Origin: Ulvibacterium marinum
Lineage (GTDB): Bacteria > Bacteroidota > Bacteroidia > Flavobacteriales > Flavobacteriaceae
Length of the DNA: 64,000 nucleotides
Direction: 5' to 3'
Assembly: GCF_003626755.1 (NCBI RefSeq)
Contig: NZ_RBCJ01000004.1
Coordinates: 124,001 to 188,000 of the forward strand
The notes beneath the pieces are model-generated. The model saw only the letters and a program-made list of their open reading frames with translations, ran no database searches and was not told where the DNA came from. This document shows, one piece after another, positions 26,185 through 35,535 of this stretch; position 1 is the stretch's first letter; each line of letters opens with the position of its first letter. A program made the position numbers and the translations under genes.

Positions 26185-26913
26185 ATGCAGAAAAAAATCA
26201 CTCCATATTCCGATTCCGGTTCCGGAAAAAAGGAGCAGGTTACTCAAATGTTCGATACCATTTCCAAAAACTATGATGGGCTAAATCGGGTTATCTCCTT
26301 TGGATTGGACGTAAAATGGAGAAAACGGGTCGTAAAGATTCTGCAGAAAAAAAAGCCCGTCCAAATTCTTGATATTGCCACGGGAACCGGTGATCTGGCC
26401 ATTAGTCTGGTCAAGACCGGAGCCACCAAAATTATAGGTTTGGATATTTCCCAAGGTATGTTAGAGGTAGGCAAAAAAAAGGTAATTGCAAAAAATCTAG
26501 GGAGCACTGTTGAGATGATCATCGGGGACAGTGAAAATCTTCCCTTCCCAGAAAATACATTTGATGCGGTTACGGTAGCCTTTGGAGTACGCAATTTCGA
26601 AACTTTGGAAAAAGGGTTGAGAGAGATTCATCGTGTTCTAAGGCCGTCAGGTACTTTTGTGGTGCTAGAGACTGCAGTTCCGAGCAAAACACCTTTTAAG
26701 CAGGGGTACCATTTCTATTGCAAATACATGCTTCCTGCCATAGGCAAACTCTTCTCCAAGGACAAATCCGCTTACTCCTATTTGTCCAAATCCGCATCGG
26801 TTTTTCCACATGGTATGGACTTCAACAATATTTTACGCAAAACGGGGTTTATAGATGTAGCGAACAAACCCCAAACATTTGGTGTCGCCTCTATTTATGT
26901 TGCTACAAAATAA
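26185..26913 (+). CDS. menG: Demethylmenaquinone methyltransferase
   Basis: UbiE/MenG-type SAM-dependent methyltransferase of about 242 residues, making menaquinone. Motifs are MFDTISKNYDGLNRVIS, KILDIATGTGDLAI-type (here ILDIATGTGDLAISL), GLDISQGMLEVGKKK, GDSENLPFPENTFDAVTVAFGVRN, and the ending TFGVASIYVA. I start at ATG 26185 because a -7-like box sits between it and the earlier ATG. porT follows after 4 nt; a menG-porT arrangement is, from memory, frequent in flavobacteria. Confidence 0.94.
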   Translation: MQKKITPYSDSGSGKKEQVTQMFDTISKNYDGLNRVISFGLDVKWRKRVVKILQKKKPVQILDIATGTGDLAISLVKTGATKIIGLDISQGMLEVGKKKVIAKNLGSTVEMIIGDSENLPFPENTFDAVTVAFGVRNFETLEKGLREIHRVLRPSGTFVVLETAVPSKTPFKQGYHFYCKYMLPAIGKLFSKDKSAYSYLSKSASVFPHGMDFNNILRKTGFIDVANKPQTFGVASIYVATK

Positions 26914-26917
26914 GCAT

Positions 26918-27619
26918 ATGAAATACCTCTTTTTGTTGTGCATGGGTCTGCTTTTTATAGGTATACCCGTCAATGCCCAATTTAACGAAAAGCCCATCCT
27001 AAATCTGGAAAATGAGGATAAGGCACTGCTTAATTGGGGATATTTTCTAGGGTTCAATCAGTATGATTTTAAATTCAACTATAAAAACGATCCTGGGGAT
27101 ACCGATATCCTGGTCAGTAAGTCCATTGGTTTTAATGTAGGGCTGATCGGCGAAATGCGAATCAATGAGTTTTTGGACCTTCGGTTTGAGCCAGGCCTGT
27201 TGTACAATGCAAGAACTCTGGGTTTTCCTGGATTTACCGAGGAACAGGATGCCATTAGGGAGGTAAAATCCACCTATATCAATTTCCCTCTTTTGATCAA
27301 AGCAAGTGCACGGCGTTTTGGCAATTGGAAACCTTTTTTAATCGGGGGCGCCTCTACCTCATTAAATCTGGGCAGTAATGAAACTGCATTGGACGATAAC
27401 AGTTCGGGTACTTTTCGGATGAAGAAGTGGGTTTACAACTATGAATTGGGCTTCGGAATAGATTTTTATTTGGAGTACTTCAAATTTACACCCTCTATTA
27501 GAGGAGTTTTTGCCATAAGCGATGAATTGGTTCCGGACAATGACCCCAATAGTCCATGGACAGGCAACATAGATGGACTTCGCACAAGAGGATTTTTTAT
27601 CAACTTTACATTTGAGTAG
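26918..27619 (+). CDS. porT: Type IX secretion outer-membrane protein PorT
   Basis: A 233-residue outer-membrane beta-barrel protein with a signal peptide ending at about VNAQ (residue 20). The pattern FLGFNQYDFKFNYK, SIGFNVGLIGEMRINEFLDLRFEPGLLYNARTL, KASARRFGNWKPFLIGGAS and FYLEYFKFTPSIRG matches PorT/SprT. This protein is needed for assembly of the type IX secretion system and gliding in Bacteroidota. I use ATG 26918, 4 nt after menG. The longer ORF start would lie inside menG. Confidence 0.9.
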   Translation: MKYLFLLCMGLLFIGIPVNAQFNEKPILNLENEDKALLNWGYFLGFNQYDFKFNYKNDPGDTDILVSKSIGFNVGLIGEMRINEFLDLRFEPGLLYNARTLGFPGFTEEQDAIREVKSTYINFPLLIKASARRFGNWKPFLIGGASTSLNLGSNETALDDNSSGTFRMKKWVYNYELGFGIDFYLEYFKFTPSIRGVFAISDELVPDNDPNSPWTGNIDGLRTRGFFINFTFE

Positions 27620-27623
27620 TTGG

Positions 27624-27644
27624 GTTGATGGTTGATGGTTGATG
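27624..27644 (+). repeat. Three tandem copies of GTTGATG
   Basis: A seven-base unit is repeated three times without change just after the porT stop. It is a short simple repeat that could vary in copy number. Confidence 0.8.
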
Positions 27645-27683
27645 GTAAAATGCAAAATTCAACAACCTTAAAAAATCAGACTC

Positions 27684-28409
27684 TTAATTATCCCTTCTCA
27701 GCTCATTTAAGAAAACAGCCGTAGCCGTAGCCACATTGAGGCTTTCTGCCGTCAACTTGCCAAATTGGGGGATACCTATCTTTTTATGACATACGGCTTT
27801 GATTTCTTGCGAAATCCCATGGGCCTCATTGCCCATGACCAAAATTCCGGTACCGGGCAACTTTTCACCATAAACACTTTGCCCATCCATGAACGCACCA
27901 AAAATCTGTTGTTTGGATTCCCTTAAAAACTGCAGTAGGTCCGTATAAATAACTTGTACTCGAGCAATGGAACCCATGGTGGCTTGAAGTACTTTGGGGT
28001 TATAACAATCCACGGTGTCCTTGGAACATACCAAATGGGATATCCCGTACCAATCACACAGCCGAATAATGGTTCCTAAATTTCCAGGATCGGACACATT
28101 GTCCAGGGCGAGGATCCAATCCCTAAAATCCACTTCCCGAGTTTGAGGCTTATAAAACACCCCGAGTACGGTGTTGGGGGTTTTTAGAGAACTCATCTGC
28201 TTGAGCTCCGATTCGGAAATCAGGATCTGGGAATCATGCCTGCCCTCCAAAACAGAATCATCCGTGGTAAATATCCCGTAGACTCCCAAGCCGGAATCCA
28301 AGAGTTCCCTTACAGTCTTGATTCCCTCGACCAAAAAAAGTCCATGTAAGTTTCGGCCTTTTTTTTGATGTAGACTTTTGATAAGTTTTATTTGGCTTTT
28401 AACAACCAT
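27684..28409 (-). CDS. TrmH/SpoU-family RNA methyltransferase
   Basis: A 241-residue SPOUT methyltransferase. An N-terminal RNA-binding substrate domain (SLHQKKGRNLHGLFLVEGIKT) is followed by the three SPOUT motifs: ALDNVSDPGNLGTIIR, ILVMGNEAHGIS and IPQFGKLTAESLNVATATAV. It 2'-O-methylates rRNA or tRNA; the exact position cannot be told. It is divergent from tamL, with start regions only about 25 nt apart. Confidence 0.93.
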   Translation of the reverse strand: MVVKSQIKLIKSLHQKKGRNLHGLFLVEGIKTVRELLDSGLGVYGIFTTDDSVLEGRHDSQILISESELKQMSSLKTPNTVLGVFYKPQTREVDFRDWILALDNVSDPGNLGTIIRLCDWYGISHLVCSKDTVDCYNPKVLQATMGSIARVQVIYTDLLQFLRESKQQIFGAFMDGQSVYGEKLPGTGILVMGNEAHGISQEIKAVCHKKIGIPQFGKLTAESLNVATATAVFLNELRRDN

Positions 28410-28419
28410 GCAAATAATG

Positions 28420-28427
28420 TATTTTTG
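28420..28427 (+). promoter_or_regulatory. Candidate -7 box just before the tamL start
   Basis: TATTTTTG (TAnnTTTG) ends only 6 nt before the chosen ATG at 28434, implying a nearly leaderless transcript if used. It lies downstream of the alternative ATG at 28392, arguing against that start. Confidence 0.35.
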
Positions 28428-28433
28428 GCGTCT

Positions 28434-31028
28434 ATGAGGATGTATTTGGGCACTACCGGAACCTGGGCTAAAATAAGCCTATTATCGATAGGTTTCGCAA
28501 TCACTTCCTGTAACACCCTCAAAAGAGTTGGTGAAGATGAGCTTCTCCTTGTAAAAAACACTATTTACGCGGATAGTCTAAAAGTTACCGATGAAGATAT
28601 AGAAAGCCTTATCGTCCAGAAACCCAATAGCAGAATATTAGGGTATCCACTTCGATTGAACCTCTATAATATTGCAAAAAAAAATCCGGATTCCTCCTAT
28701 CAGGACTGGCTCTACAGAAAGCCAAAACGAAAAGATAGATTGGATAATTTTTTATCCGAAAAGCAGGTGGAGCGGCTTGGAGAATCTTTTTTGGTAAAAG
28801 GGCTAAGTGTTTGGCTAAAACGAATTGGGGAGGCACCGGTAGTTATTGATACTTCCAATACAAGAAAAAGCTTGGAAAGACTCAGCGTTTATTACGGGAG
28901 CAAAGGCTATTTTAATAACAACACCACATTTGAAATTGATAGTGTATCCAGAAAACAAAGAGCAAAAATCAACTACAAGATTTCGCTGGGAGAACCTTAT
29001 ATGGTAGATTCCATATCTCATTCAATTGCTTCTAGCGCTATAGATTCCCTTTATACACTGCATTCGGAAGAATCCTTCGTGGAACAGGGGAAACAGTTTG
29101 ATCTTGTGGATTTCAATGCCGAGCGTGAACGTTTGGCGAACATTTTTAGAAATTCCGGTGTTTATGACTTTCAAGAAAGCTCCATAAGCTACAACATCAT
29201 CCGGGACACTACAAAACTGGGTGAAGACCGTAAAATGGACGTGGAGCTTAATATCGATAATCTTAAAAGAAGAAGCGATACCACCTTGACCACCTCGGAA
29301 TATAAAATCCATAGGTTTGATAAAATAAACATCTATACGGACTTTCTGTATAGCGAGCGTGACAGCGAACAACGATTTACACGGTATGGCGATTACACCA
29401 TATTTTATCATGATAAGCTGCGCTTTAAGCCCAAAACATTAGCGGATGCCATTTTTTTTGAGAAGGACAGTATTTATAGGGATCTGGATAGGACCCGGAC
29501 CTATCGTCAGATAAACAACCTCAACGTTTTTAAGTATCCTACCATTACTTTTGAGGAAGATAGTACACGAACAAAACTAACCACCAATGTTTATTTGGCC
29601 GCAAGACCAAAATATTCCTTGGGAATGGATTTTGACGTTACCCATTCCAATATTCAACGTGTGGGCCTTGCCTTTAGTCCCTCCCTACGGGCCAGAAACC
29701 TCTTTAAAGGCGCCGAGAACTTAAGCCTTACCGGTAGATTGAACGTTGGCTCATCCAGCGATCCTACCATTCTGGATAGCCGTTTTTTTAATATTCTGGA
29801 ATTTGGGGCGGATATTAATTTGGACTTTCCCAGAATCTGGTTTCCCTTTATAAACACGAACAAAATTATCCCTAGTTACACTTTGCCAAGGACTCGAATA
29901 TCCCTTGGGAGCAGTTTTCAGCAGAATATTGGTTTGGACAAACAGACCTTTAATTCCATCTTGAGCTATAACTGGACCCCGTCGGATTTTAGAAGAAATA
30001 CCGTAGAACTTTTAAATATCCAATTCGTTCGTAACGTAAACACCGATCGCTTCTTTAACGTCTACAGGAATTCCTATGACAGATTGGACGAGGTAGCCGA
30101 TGATTTTGAAGGAGACCCCACCTTGACCGAATTTTTCGAGACTCCGGATGGCTCAACCGACCCCCAGCTAATAATTCCCGAGGGGACCACAGGTTTTACC
30201 CAGGCCATATTGAGCAATGCGGTGACATCCACGGACGAACAATTGCAAGAGGTAAATAGTATTGAGGAACGTAGAATACGGCTCACGGAGAACAACCTCA
30301 TCTTTGCCAGTAATTACACCTTTCATAAAAACAACAGGAACGGCCTCACCGACAATAACTTTTTTCAATTTCGATGGACTTTGGAAAGTGCGGGCAATCT
30401 GCTTTCCGGCTTGGCCAATTTCATCCCCTTCAACAAAAATGATGACGGTGATCTTTTGGTTTTTAGTGTTCCTTATTCCCAATATGTCAAGACCGATATC
30501 GATTTTGTGAAGTACTGGGATCTTTCTCGTTCAAAGGTATTGGCCTTCCATACATTTATTGGAATTGCCGTTCCTTACGGAAACTCTACCAACATTCCTT
30601 TTGTACGCAGTTACTTTGCCGGGGGATCTAATGACAATCGTGCCTGGTTTCCATATTCTTTAGGACCTGGAAAGACGAATGCCATAAATGATTTTAACGA
30701 GGCCAATTTTAAATTAGCGTTCAATTTGGAATATCGGTTTCCCATTGTAGGTGATATTAAAGGTGCCCTGTTTGCGGACGCTGGAAATATTTGGAATGTT
30801 TTTGATGACCAGGAAGACCCCGATGCCGTTTTTGATGGTCTTGATGATTTGGGAGATATTGCCTTAGGAACCGGATTTGGGCTCCGATATGATTTTACCT
30901 ATTTTCTATTTCGCGTAGACCTGGGCTTTAAAACGTACAATCCAGCGGAAGAGCCGTCCAAAAGATGGTTTCGGGATTATAATTTCGGTAATTCCGTACT
31001 CCAAATTGGTATTAACTATCCTTTTTAG
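28434..31028 (+). CDS. tamL: TamL-type lipoprotein with C-terminal BamA/TamA beta-barrel
   Basis: An 864-residue outer-membrane protein. The lipoprotein signal ends at AITSC (Cys26). POTRA-like regions span about 30-400, for example LSVYYGSKGYFNNNTTFEI. The Omp85-type barrel (about 430-864) includes SLRARNLFKGAENLSLTGR and the typical C-terminal motif region VRSYFAGGSNDNRAWFPYSLGPG. The last strand ends in LQIGINYPF with a terminal Phe. The acylated version is specific to Bacteroidota, where it works with TamB in envelope assembly. No tamB gene is seen in the window. Confidence 0.88.
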   Translation: MRMYLGTTGTWAKISLLSIGFAITSCNTLKRVGEDELLLVKNTIYADSLKVTDEDIESLIVQKPNSRILGYPLRLNLYNIAKKNPDSSYQDWLYRKPKRKDRLDNFLSEKQVERLGESFLVKGLSVWLKRIGEAPVVIDTSNTRKSLERLSVYYGSKGYFNNNTTFEIDSVSRKQRAKINYKISLGEPYMVDSISHSIASSAIDSLYTLHSEESFVEQGKQFDLVDFNAERERLANIFRNSGVYDFQESSISYNIIRDTTKLGEDRKMDVELNIDNLKRRSDTTLTTSEYKIHRFDKINIYTDFLYSERDSEQRFTRYGDYTIFYHDKLRFKPKTLADAIFFEKDSIYRDLDRTRTYRQINNLNVFKYPTITFEEDSTRTKLTTNVYLAARPKYSLGMDFDVTHSNIQRVGLAFSPSLRARNLFKGAENLSLTGRLNVGSSSDPTILDSRFFNILEFGADINLDFPRIWFPFINTNKIIPSYTLPRTRISLGSSFQQNIGLDKQTFNSILSYNWTPSDFRRNTVELLNIQFVRNVNTDRFFNVYRNSYDRLDEVADDFEGDPTLTEFFETPDGSTDPQLIIPEGTTGFTQAILSNAVTSTDEQLQEVNSIEERRIRLTENNLIFASNYTFHKNNRNGLTDNNFFQFRWTLESAGNLLSGLANFIPFNKNDDGDLLVFSVPYSQYVKTDIDFVKYWDLSRSKVLAFHTFIGIAVPYGNSTNIPFVRSYFAGGSNDNRAWFPYSLGPGKTNAINDFNEANFKLAFNLEYRFPIVGDIKGALFADAGNIWNVFDDQEDPDAVFDGLDDLGDIALGTGFGLRYDFTYFLFRVDLGFKTYNPAEEPSKRWFRDYNFGNSVLQIGINYPF

Positions 31029-31073
31029 TACTTTAATATCGGTACTAAATGTAAAACATTCAACATCTGCAAT

Positions 31074-33437
31074 GTGAAATTCCCCCTTAGTCTTATATTG
31101 GTTTTCTGTTGTGGCCTTTCAATTGCCCAATCTTCATTGATCGATCGATTACATTCGATGCAAATAGATTCTCGATTGAAAGAAAAGGTCTATGTCCATA
31201 CCAATAAAACTTCTTATTTCCCCGATGATATCATTTGGTTTAAGGCATATGTTGGTGATTCTATTAATTACCCATCAACGAGAACCAAAATTTTGGAAGT
31301 AAGGTTATTTGATGAAAATGGTGATCAAATGTTTGCTAGGACTATTTCAATAACGGACGGGACGGGTTTGGGCCAATTTGAGCTAAATGATGCGATTGCC
31401 CCCGGCACCTATTACCTTCAAGCCCGCACCAACTACATGCGCAATTTCGGCGAAGAATACCAATACTTGCAAGAAATTACGATTCTAGGGGAAAAATCAT
31501 TCAATATATCCAAAGAAGAAAGTCTTAAATACGACATACAATTATTTCCTGAAAGCGGCAATTTGGTTGAGGACATTGAAAACACTCTGGGCATAAAAGC
31601 CCTATTGAACGGTAAGAGTATTGATTTTCAAGGAAGTATCATCAATGGAGAAGGAGAAACAATAACCACTTTCCAAAGTGAACATGAAGGACTGGGACGA
31701 TTTAGCTTTGTCTACAAAAAAGGTGAAACATACAGGGCAAGAATAAAGGTTAAGGATACAGTTCTTGAGCAAGCGGTCCCTGCCGCATCCGAAAAAGGTG
31801 TGGTATTAAGTATAGACAATTCAGATGAAGAGTTCCTACAAGTTAATTTAAAAGTTAATGAAGCAACTTTCTATAATCAAATCTATTCCAATTATACGTT
31901 GTTGTATCATCAGGATCGTCAGCTCTTCCAGCTCTATTCCGTTGCTCGATTGGATTCGGTTACCTCATTAATTAAGACCAGAAAAAACGTTTTTTTAGAT
32001 GGTGTGCATACCTTAACCCTTTTTGCGGATGACCGACCTATAGCCCAACGAAAATTCTACATCGAAACGGGTCGAAAAAAGGCATTGATTTTTTTGGAAA
32101 AATCGAAAATCGATGCCGACTCTGTTTCGTATCGCCTTTTATCAAGGGGAAGGAAGAAAAATTTAAACGCCGATTTAAGTATTTCAATACTCCATAAAAA
32201 ATCGAAGGCTGTACATCTAAAAAATACCATTAAAAGTGCCTTTCTACTAAGACCCCATGTAAGGGGTTACATTGAAAATCCCGCTTATTATTTCAACATT
32301 GAAAATGAAAAAAGAAAGGAACACCTGGACCTTTTATTACTTACGCAAGGCTGGACGGGGTACACTCTGGATGAAATAATCAAAGAGATCAACCCTATCG
32401 AAAAATACGCTTTTAAAACTGGTTTTGAACTTAAAGGGAAAATTAGTGAGGAGACCAAACGGAAAAAACTGGTACTAATTCCTGATGACCTACGTATTAT
32501 TGACAAGGCCAAATTGCAGGATAAATCCACATTTGTTTTTCAAGACCTAAGCGTATTCAAAGGTGACACGGTAAGGGTAGCCTATCAAAATTGGTTGGGC
32601 AAAATCAGTAAGCCCTTAAAAATCGAATATGATACGGCCTCCAGTAGAAATAGATATAGGCTTTCAATTGCCGCCAATAAAAACTACAAAGCCGACCACT
32701 CTGGCAAAACAGCACAAAATGGAGTAACCGATTGGACTAATGACACCCCTTTCGGAAATGTGGATGGAACTATCGACTTGGATGAGGTAATAGTAACCGA
32801 AAGAAAACGTAGCGAACAATACGTACGAAGAAGAAAAACCATTGAGAAATATGAACCCTTGGTCAGCGATATTGGAAAATACTATGACTTACCTATTTCT
32901 CAGGTATTGAATAATTCCAGTAGCTATTTAATGGACTTCTTCGTTCAACAAGGTTATCATTTAAGAACGAAAGACAATGTAAATTACTATCTACAAGGCC
33001 TGGGTGGAGTGGGTTTCTTATTTATTAATGGCAGACCCGTTAGATCAACGGAATTGCTAAGCGTACAATTGCAAATGAAAGACATTGAAAACATCATGGT
33101 CAACAACCTTGGTTATAAGAATGGTACAGGCATTAGCTTTTTTCAAGTTTTCACATCGGATACTTTTGGTGAAAATAAAAATACACTTTTCAACAAATTC
33201 GTGATTAAAAATGGTTTTGACCGGGCCAAAAAGTATTATACACCTATGTATGCCTCTGAGCGGTCTAGGCCTATTGATTTCATGGAAGTTGACTGGAAAC
33301 CCAATTTAATAACGAATAATAAAGGTGAAGCTAGCTTTAAAATCGCAAGAAAAGATTCGGAGAATGGTTTACTTTTTAAAATACAGGGTTTTTCAAGTGA
33401 AGGTCATTTGATTTCGAAAACAATACTGACCGATTAA
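31074..33437 (+). CDS. Large exported MG2-domain protein with a TonB-plug-like region
   Basis: A 787-residue exported protein (signal peptide about 1-19). The N-terminal part (EKVYVHTNKTSYFPDDIIWFKAYV, then GTGLGQFELNDAIAPGTYYLQART) resembles the macroglobulin MG2 domain found in large Bacteroidota surface proteins. Around residues 570-720 a plug-like stretch appears: LDEVIVTERKR, then FLFINGRPV and MKDIENIMV. No beta-barrel follows it, so it is not a TonB-dependent receptor. The C-terminal part (ITNNKGEASFKIARKD...FSSEGHLIS) again looks like a carboxypeptidase-regulatory/MG2-like domain. It lies 45 nt after tamL; function is unknown. Confidence 0.75.
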   Translation: MKFPLSLILVFCCGLSIAQSSLIDRLHSMQIDSRLKEKVYVHTNKTSYFPDDIIWFKAYVGDSINYPSTRTKILEVRLFDENGDQMFARTISITDGTGLGQFELNDAIAPGTYYLQARTNYMRNFGEEYQYLQEITILGEKSFNISKEESLKYDIQLFPESGNLVEDIENTLGIKALLNGKSIDFQGSIINGEGETITTFQSEHEGLGRFSFVYKKGETYRARIKVKDTVLEQAVPAASEKGVVLSIDNSDEEFLQVNLKVNEATFYNQIYSNYTLLYHQDRQLFQLYSVARLDSVTSLIKTRKNVFLDGVHTLTLFADDRPIAQRKFYIETGRKKALIFLEKSKIDADSVSYRLLSRGRKKNLNADLSISILHKKSKAVHLKNTIKSAFLLRPHVRGYIENPAYYFNIENEKRKEHLDLLLLTQGWTGYTLDEIIKEINPIEKYAFKTGFELKGKISEETKRKKLVLIPDDLRIIDKAKLQDKSTFVFQDLSVFKGDTVRVAYQNWLGKISKPLKIEYDTASSRNRYRLSIAANKNYKADHSGKTAQNGVTDWTNDTPFGNVDGTIDLDEVIVTERKRSEQYVRRRKTIEKYEPLVSDIGKYYDLPISQVLNNSSSYLMDFFVQQGYHLRTKDNVNYYLQGLGGVGFLFINGRPVRSTELLSVQLQMKDIENIMVNNLGYKNGTGISFFQVFTSDTFGENKNTLFNKFVIKNGFDRAKKYYTPMYASERSRPIDFMEVDWKPNLITNNKGEASFKIARKDSENGLLFKIQGFSSEGHLISKTILTD

Positions 33438-33480
33438 TTCATTTTTACAAAACTGCTTTTTTAAGCCTTGTTTATTTTAT

Positions 33481-33488
33481 TACTTTTG
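33481..33488 (+). promoter_or_regulatory. Candidate -7 box upstream of fbaA
   Basis: TACTTTTG matches TAnnTTTG, 33 nt before the fbaA ATG. Confidence 0.35.
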
Positions 33489-33521
33489 TCCCGTTCAATA
33501 CTAAACTAACAGACCAAAATT

Positions 33522-34589
33522 ATGGCCCACAACATTAAACCGGGGGTTGCCACCGGAGACGAAGTCCAGGAAATATTAAACTACGCCAAGGAAAAAGGGT
33601 TTGCCCTACCTGCAGTAAATGTTATTGGTTCCAACACCATAAATAGTGTACTGGAAACGGCAGCCAGTTTAAATTCTCCCGTTATCATTCAATTTTCTAA
33701 TGGGGGCGCCCAATTTAATGCCGGAAAAGGTTTATCCAATGATGGACAACGTTCCGCTATTTTGGGAGGAGTTGCTGGGGCCAAACATATTCACCAGTTG
33801 GCCGAAGCCTATGGGGCAACCGTTATCCTACACACGGATCATTGTGCAAAAAAATTACTGCCCTGGATCGATGGGCTTTTGGATGCCAGTGAAAAGCATT
33901 TTGCAGAAACCGGAAAATCCCTTTTCAGTTCCCATATGATAGACCTCTCCGAGGAACCTATTGAGGAAAATATTGAAATCTGCAAGGAATATCTGGCCCG
34001 AATGAGTAAGATGAACATGACCTTGGAAATAGAATTGGGCATCACCGGGGGCGAGGAAGATGGCGTAGATAATTCGGATGTTGATGATTCCAAGCTATAT
34101 ACCCAGCCCGAGGAAGTGGCCTATGCCTATGAAGAACTTTCCAAAATAAGCCCTAGGTTCACCATTGCTGCGGCATTTGGCAATGTCCATGGTGTGTATA
34201 AACCAGGTAACGTAAAGCTTACCCCAAAAATTCTAAAGAATTCCCAAGAATACATTTCAGAAAAATACGGTGTGGAGCATAACCATATTGATTTTGTCTT
34301 TCATGGAGGGTCGGGTTCTACTGTCGAAGAAATCCGGGAAGCTATTGGTTATGGTGTCATAAAAATGAACATCGATACCGATTTGCAATATGCCTTCTTG
34401 ACCGGGGTACGGGATTATGTACAAGACAAAAAAGACTATCTTCAAGCTCAAATAGGCAATCCGGGAGGAGCGGACGAACCCAATAAAAAGTTTTATGATC
34501 CCAGGGTATGGCTCAGGGAAGGTGAAAAGACATTCGTTGAGCGCCTAAAGAAAGCTTTTGAAGATTTAAACAACGTTAACACATTGTAG
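33522..34589 (+). CDS. fbaA: Class II fructose-bisphosphate aldolase
   Basis: A 355-residue zinc-dependent aldolase of the E. coli FbaA type (class IIA by length). It cleaves fructose 1,6-bisphosphate to dihydroxyacetone phosphate and glyceraldehyde 3-phosphate. Visible motifs are the metal-binding LHTDHCAKKLLPW, MTLEIELGITGGEEDG, FGNVHGVYKPGNVKL and DFVFHGGSGST, then MNIDTDLQYAF. It precedes accD by 24 nt. Confidence 0.97.
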   Translation: MAHNIKPGVATGDEVQEILNYAKEKGFALPAVNVIGSNTINSVLETAASLNSPVIIQFSNGGAQFNAGKGLSNDGQRSAILGGVAGAKHIHQLAEAYGATVILHTDHCAKKLLPWIDGLLDASEKHFAETGKSLFSSHMIDLSEEPIEENIEICKEYLARMSKMNMTLEIELGITGGEEDGVDNSDVDDSKLYTQPEEVAYAYEELSKISPRFTIAAAFGNVHGVYKPGNVKLTPKILKNSQEYISEKYGVEHNHIDFVFHGGSGSTVEEIREAIGYGVIKMNIDTDLQYAFLTGVRDYVQDKKDYLQAQIGNPGGADEPNKKFYDPRVWLREGEKTFVERLKKAFEDLNNVNTL

Positions 34590-34613
34590 TTCCGAAGATT
34601 ACCTCTATTTAAT

Positions 34614-35483
34614 ATGGAAGATATGACGGCTTGGTTTAAAAGAAAGGAAAAGGGAATACAGACCGCCACGGAGCAAAAGAAGGATACGCCAAGGGGATTA
34701 TGGTACAAATCGCCTACCGGAAAAATTGTGGAATCCGAGGAGTTGGCCAAGAACTTTTATGTAAGCCCGGAAGACGATTATCACGTAAGGATAGGAAGCA
34801 AGGAGTATTTTGAAATCCTTTTTGATGATAACAAGTTCACCGAACTGGATCCGAAACTTTCCTCAAAAGATCCGTTGAGGTTTGAAGACACCAAGAAATA
34901 TTCCGATCGATTAAAGGCGGCACAAAAAAAGACAGGTCTAAAGGATGCCGTAAGAACGGCCATAGGTAAATCTATGGGCAAGGATTTGGTAGTGGCCTGT
35001 ATGGATTTCAGTTTCATAGGGGGCTCCATGGGAAGTGTTGTTGGAGAAAAAATTGCCAGGGCCATTGACCACGCCATAAAAAAGAACATTCCTTTTGTAA
35101 TGATATCCAAATCCGGGGGGGCAAGAATGATGGAAGCCGCCCTTTCCTTGATGCAGTTGGCAAAGACATCCGCTAAATTGGCCCAACTGGCCGAAGCAGG
35201 CATTCCTTACATTTCCCTGTGCACCGATCCGACTACCGGGGGCACTACGGCCTCCTATGCCATGTTGGGGGACATCAACATTTCAGAACCTGGTGCCCTA
35301 ATCGGGTTTGCCGGGCCTAGGGTGGTAAAGGAAGCTACGGGCAAGGAACTTCCACCAGGATTCCAAACCGCGGAATTTGTACAGGAACACGGGTTTTTGG
35401 ATTTCATTGTCCATAGAAGGGATTTGAAAAAGAACATAAACCTATACATAGACCTGATCCAAAACAAGCCGATCAGAAAATAA
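34614..35483 (+). CDS. accD: Acetyl-CoA carboxylase carboxyltransferase subunit beta (no zinc-finger cysteines)
   Basis: A 289-residue crotonase-fold carboxyltransferase subunit that transfers carboxyl from biotin to acetyl-CoA. Motifs are [48 protein letters not shown] and [12 protein letters not shown]. In E. coli the N-terminus carries a four-cysteine zinc ribbon. Here the aligned region ([19 protein letters not shown], then [10 protein letters not shown]) has no cysteines at all, although the rest of the segment is kept. I recall the same in other flavobacterial AccD proteins. An alternative start is ATG 34623. Confidence 0.95.
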   Translation: MEDMTAWFKRKEKGIQTATEQKKDTPRGLWYKSPTGKIVESEELAKNFYVSPEDDYHVRIGSKEYFEILFDDNKFTELDPKLSSKDPLRFEDTKKYSDRLKAAQKKTGLKDAVRTAIGKSMGKDLVVACMDFSFIGGSMGSVVGEKIARAIDHAIKKNIPFVMISKSGGARMMEAALSLMQLAKTSAKLAQLAEAGIPYISLCTDPTTGGTTASYAMLGDINISEPGALIGFAGPRVVKEATGKELPPGFQTAEFVQEHGFLDFIVHRRDLKKNINLYIDLIQNKPIRK

Positions 35484-35513
35484 AAAGCCCCGACCAGATA
35501 GCCGGGACTTTTT
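35482..35513. terminator. Bidirectional terminator between accD and the lipoprotein gene
   Basis: AAAAAGCCCCG pairs imperfectly with CGGGACTTTTT. The A-run and T-run on either side allow use by both converging genes. Confidence 0.8.
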
Positions 35514-35535
35514 AACCAAATCAATCAAAGATTCA

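Noticed and set aside
27624..27644. CRISPR or larger tandem array
   Set aside because: Only three 7-bp units are present without spacers.
32785..33437. TonB-dependent receptor call for the MG2-like protein
   Set aside because: Only a plug-like segment is visible, and no C-terminal barrel follows.
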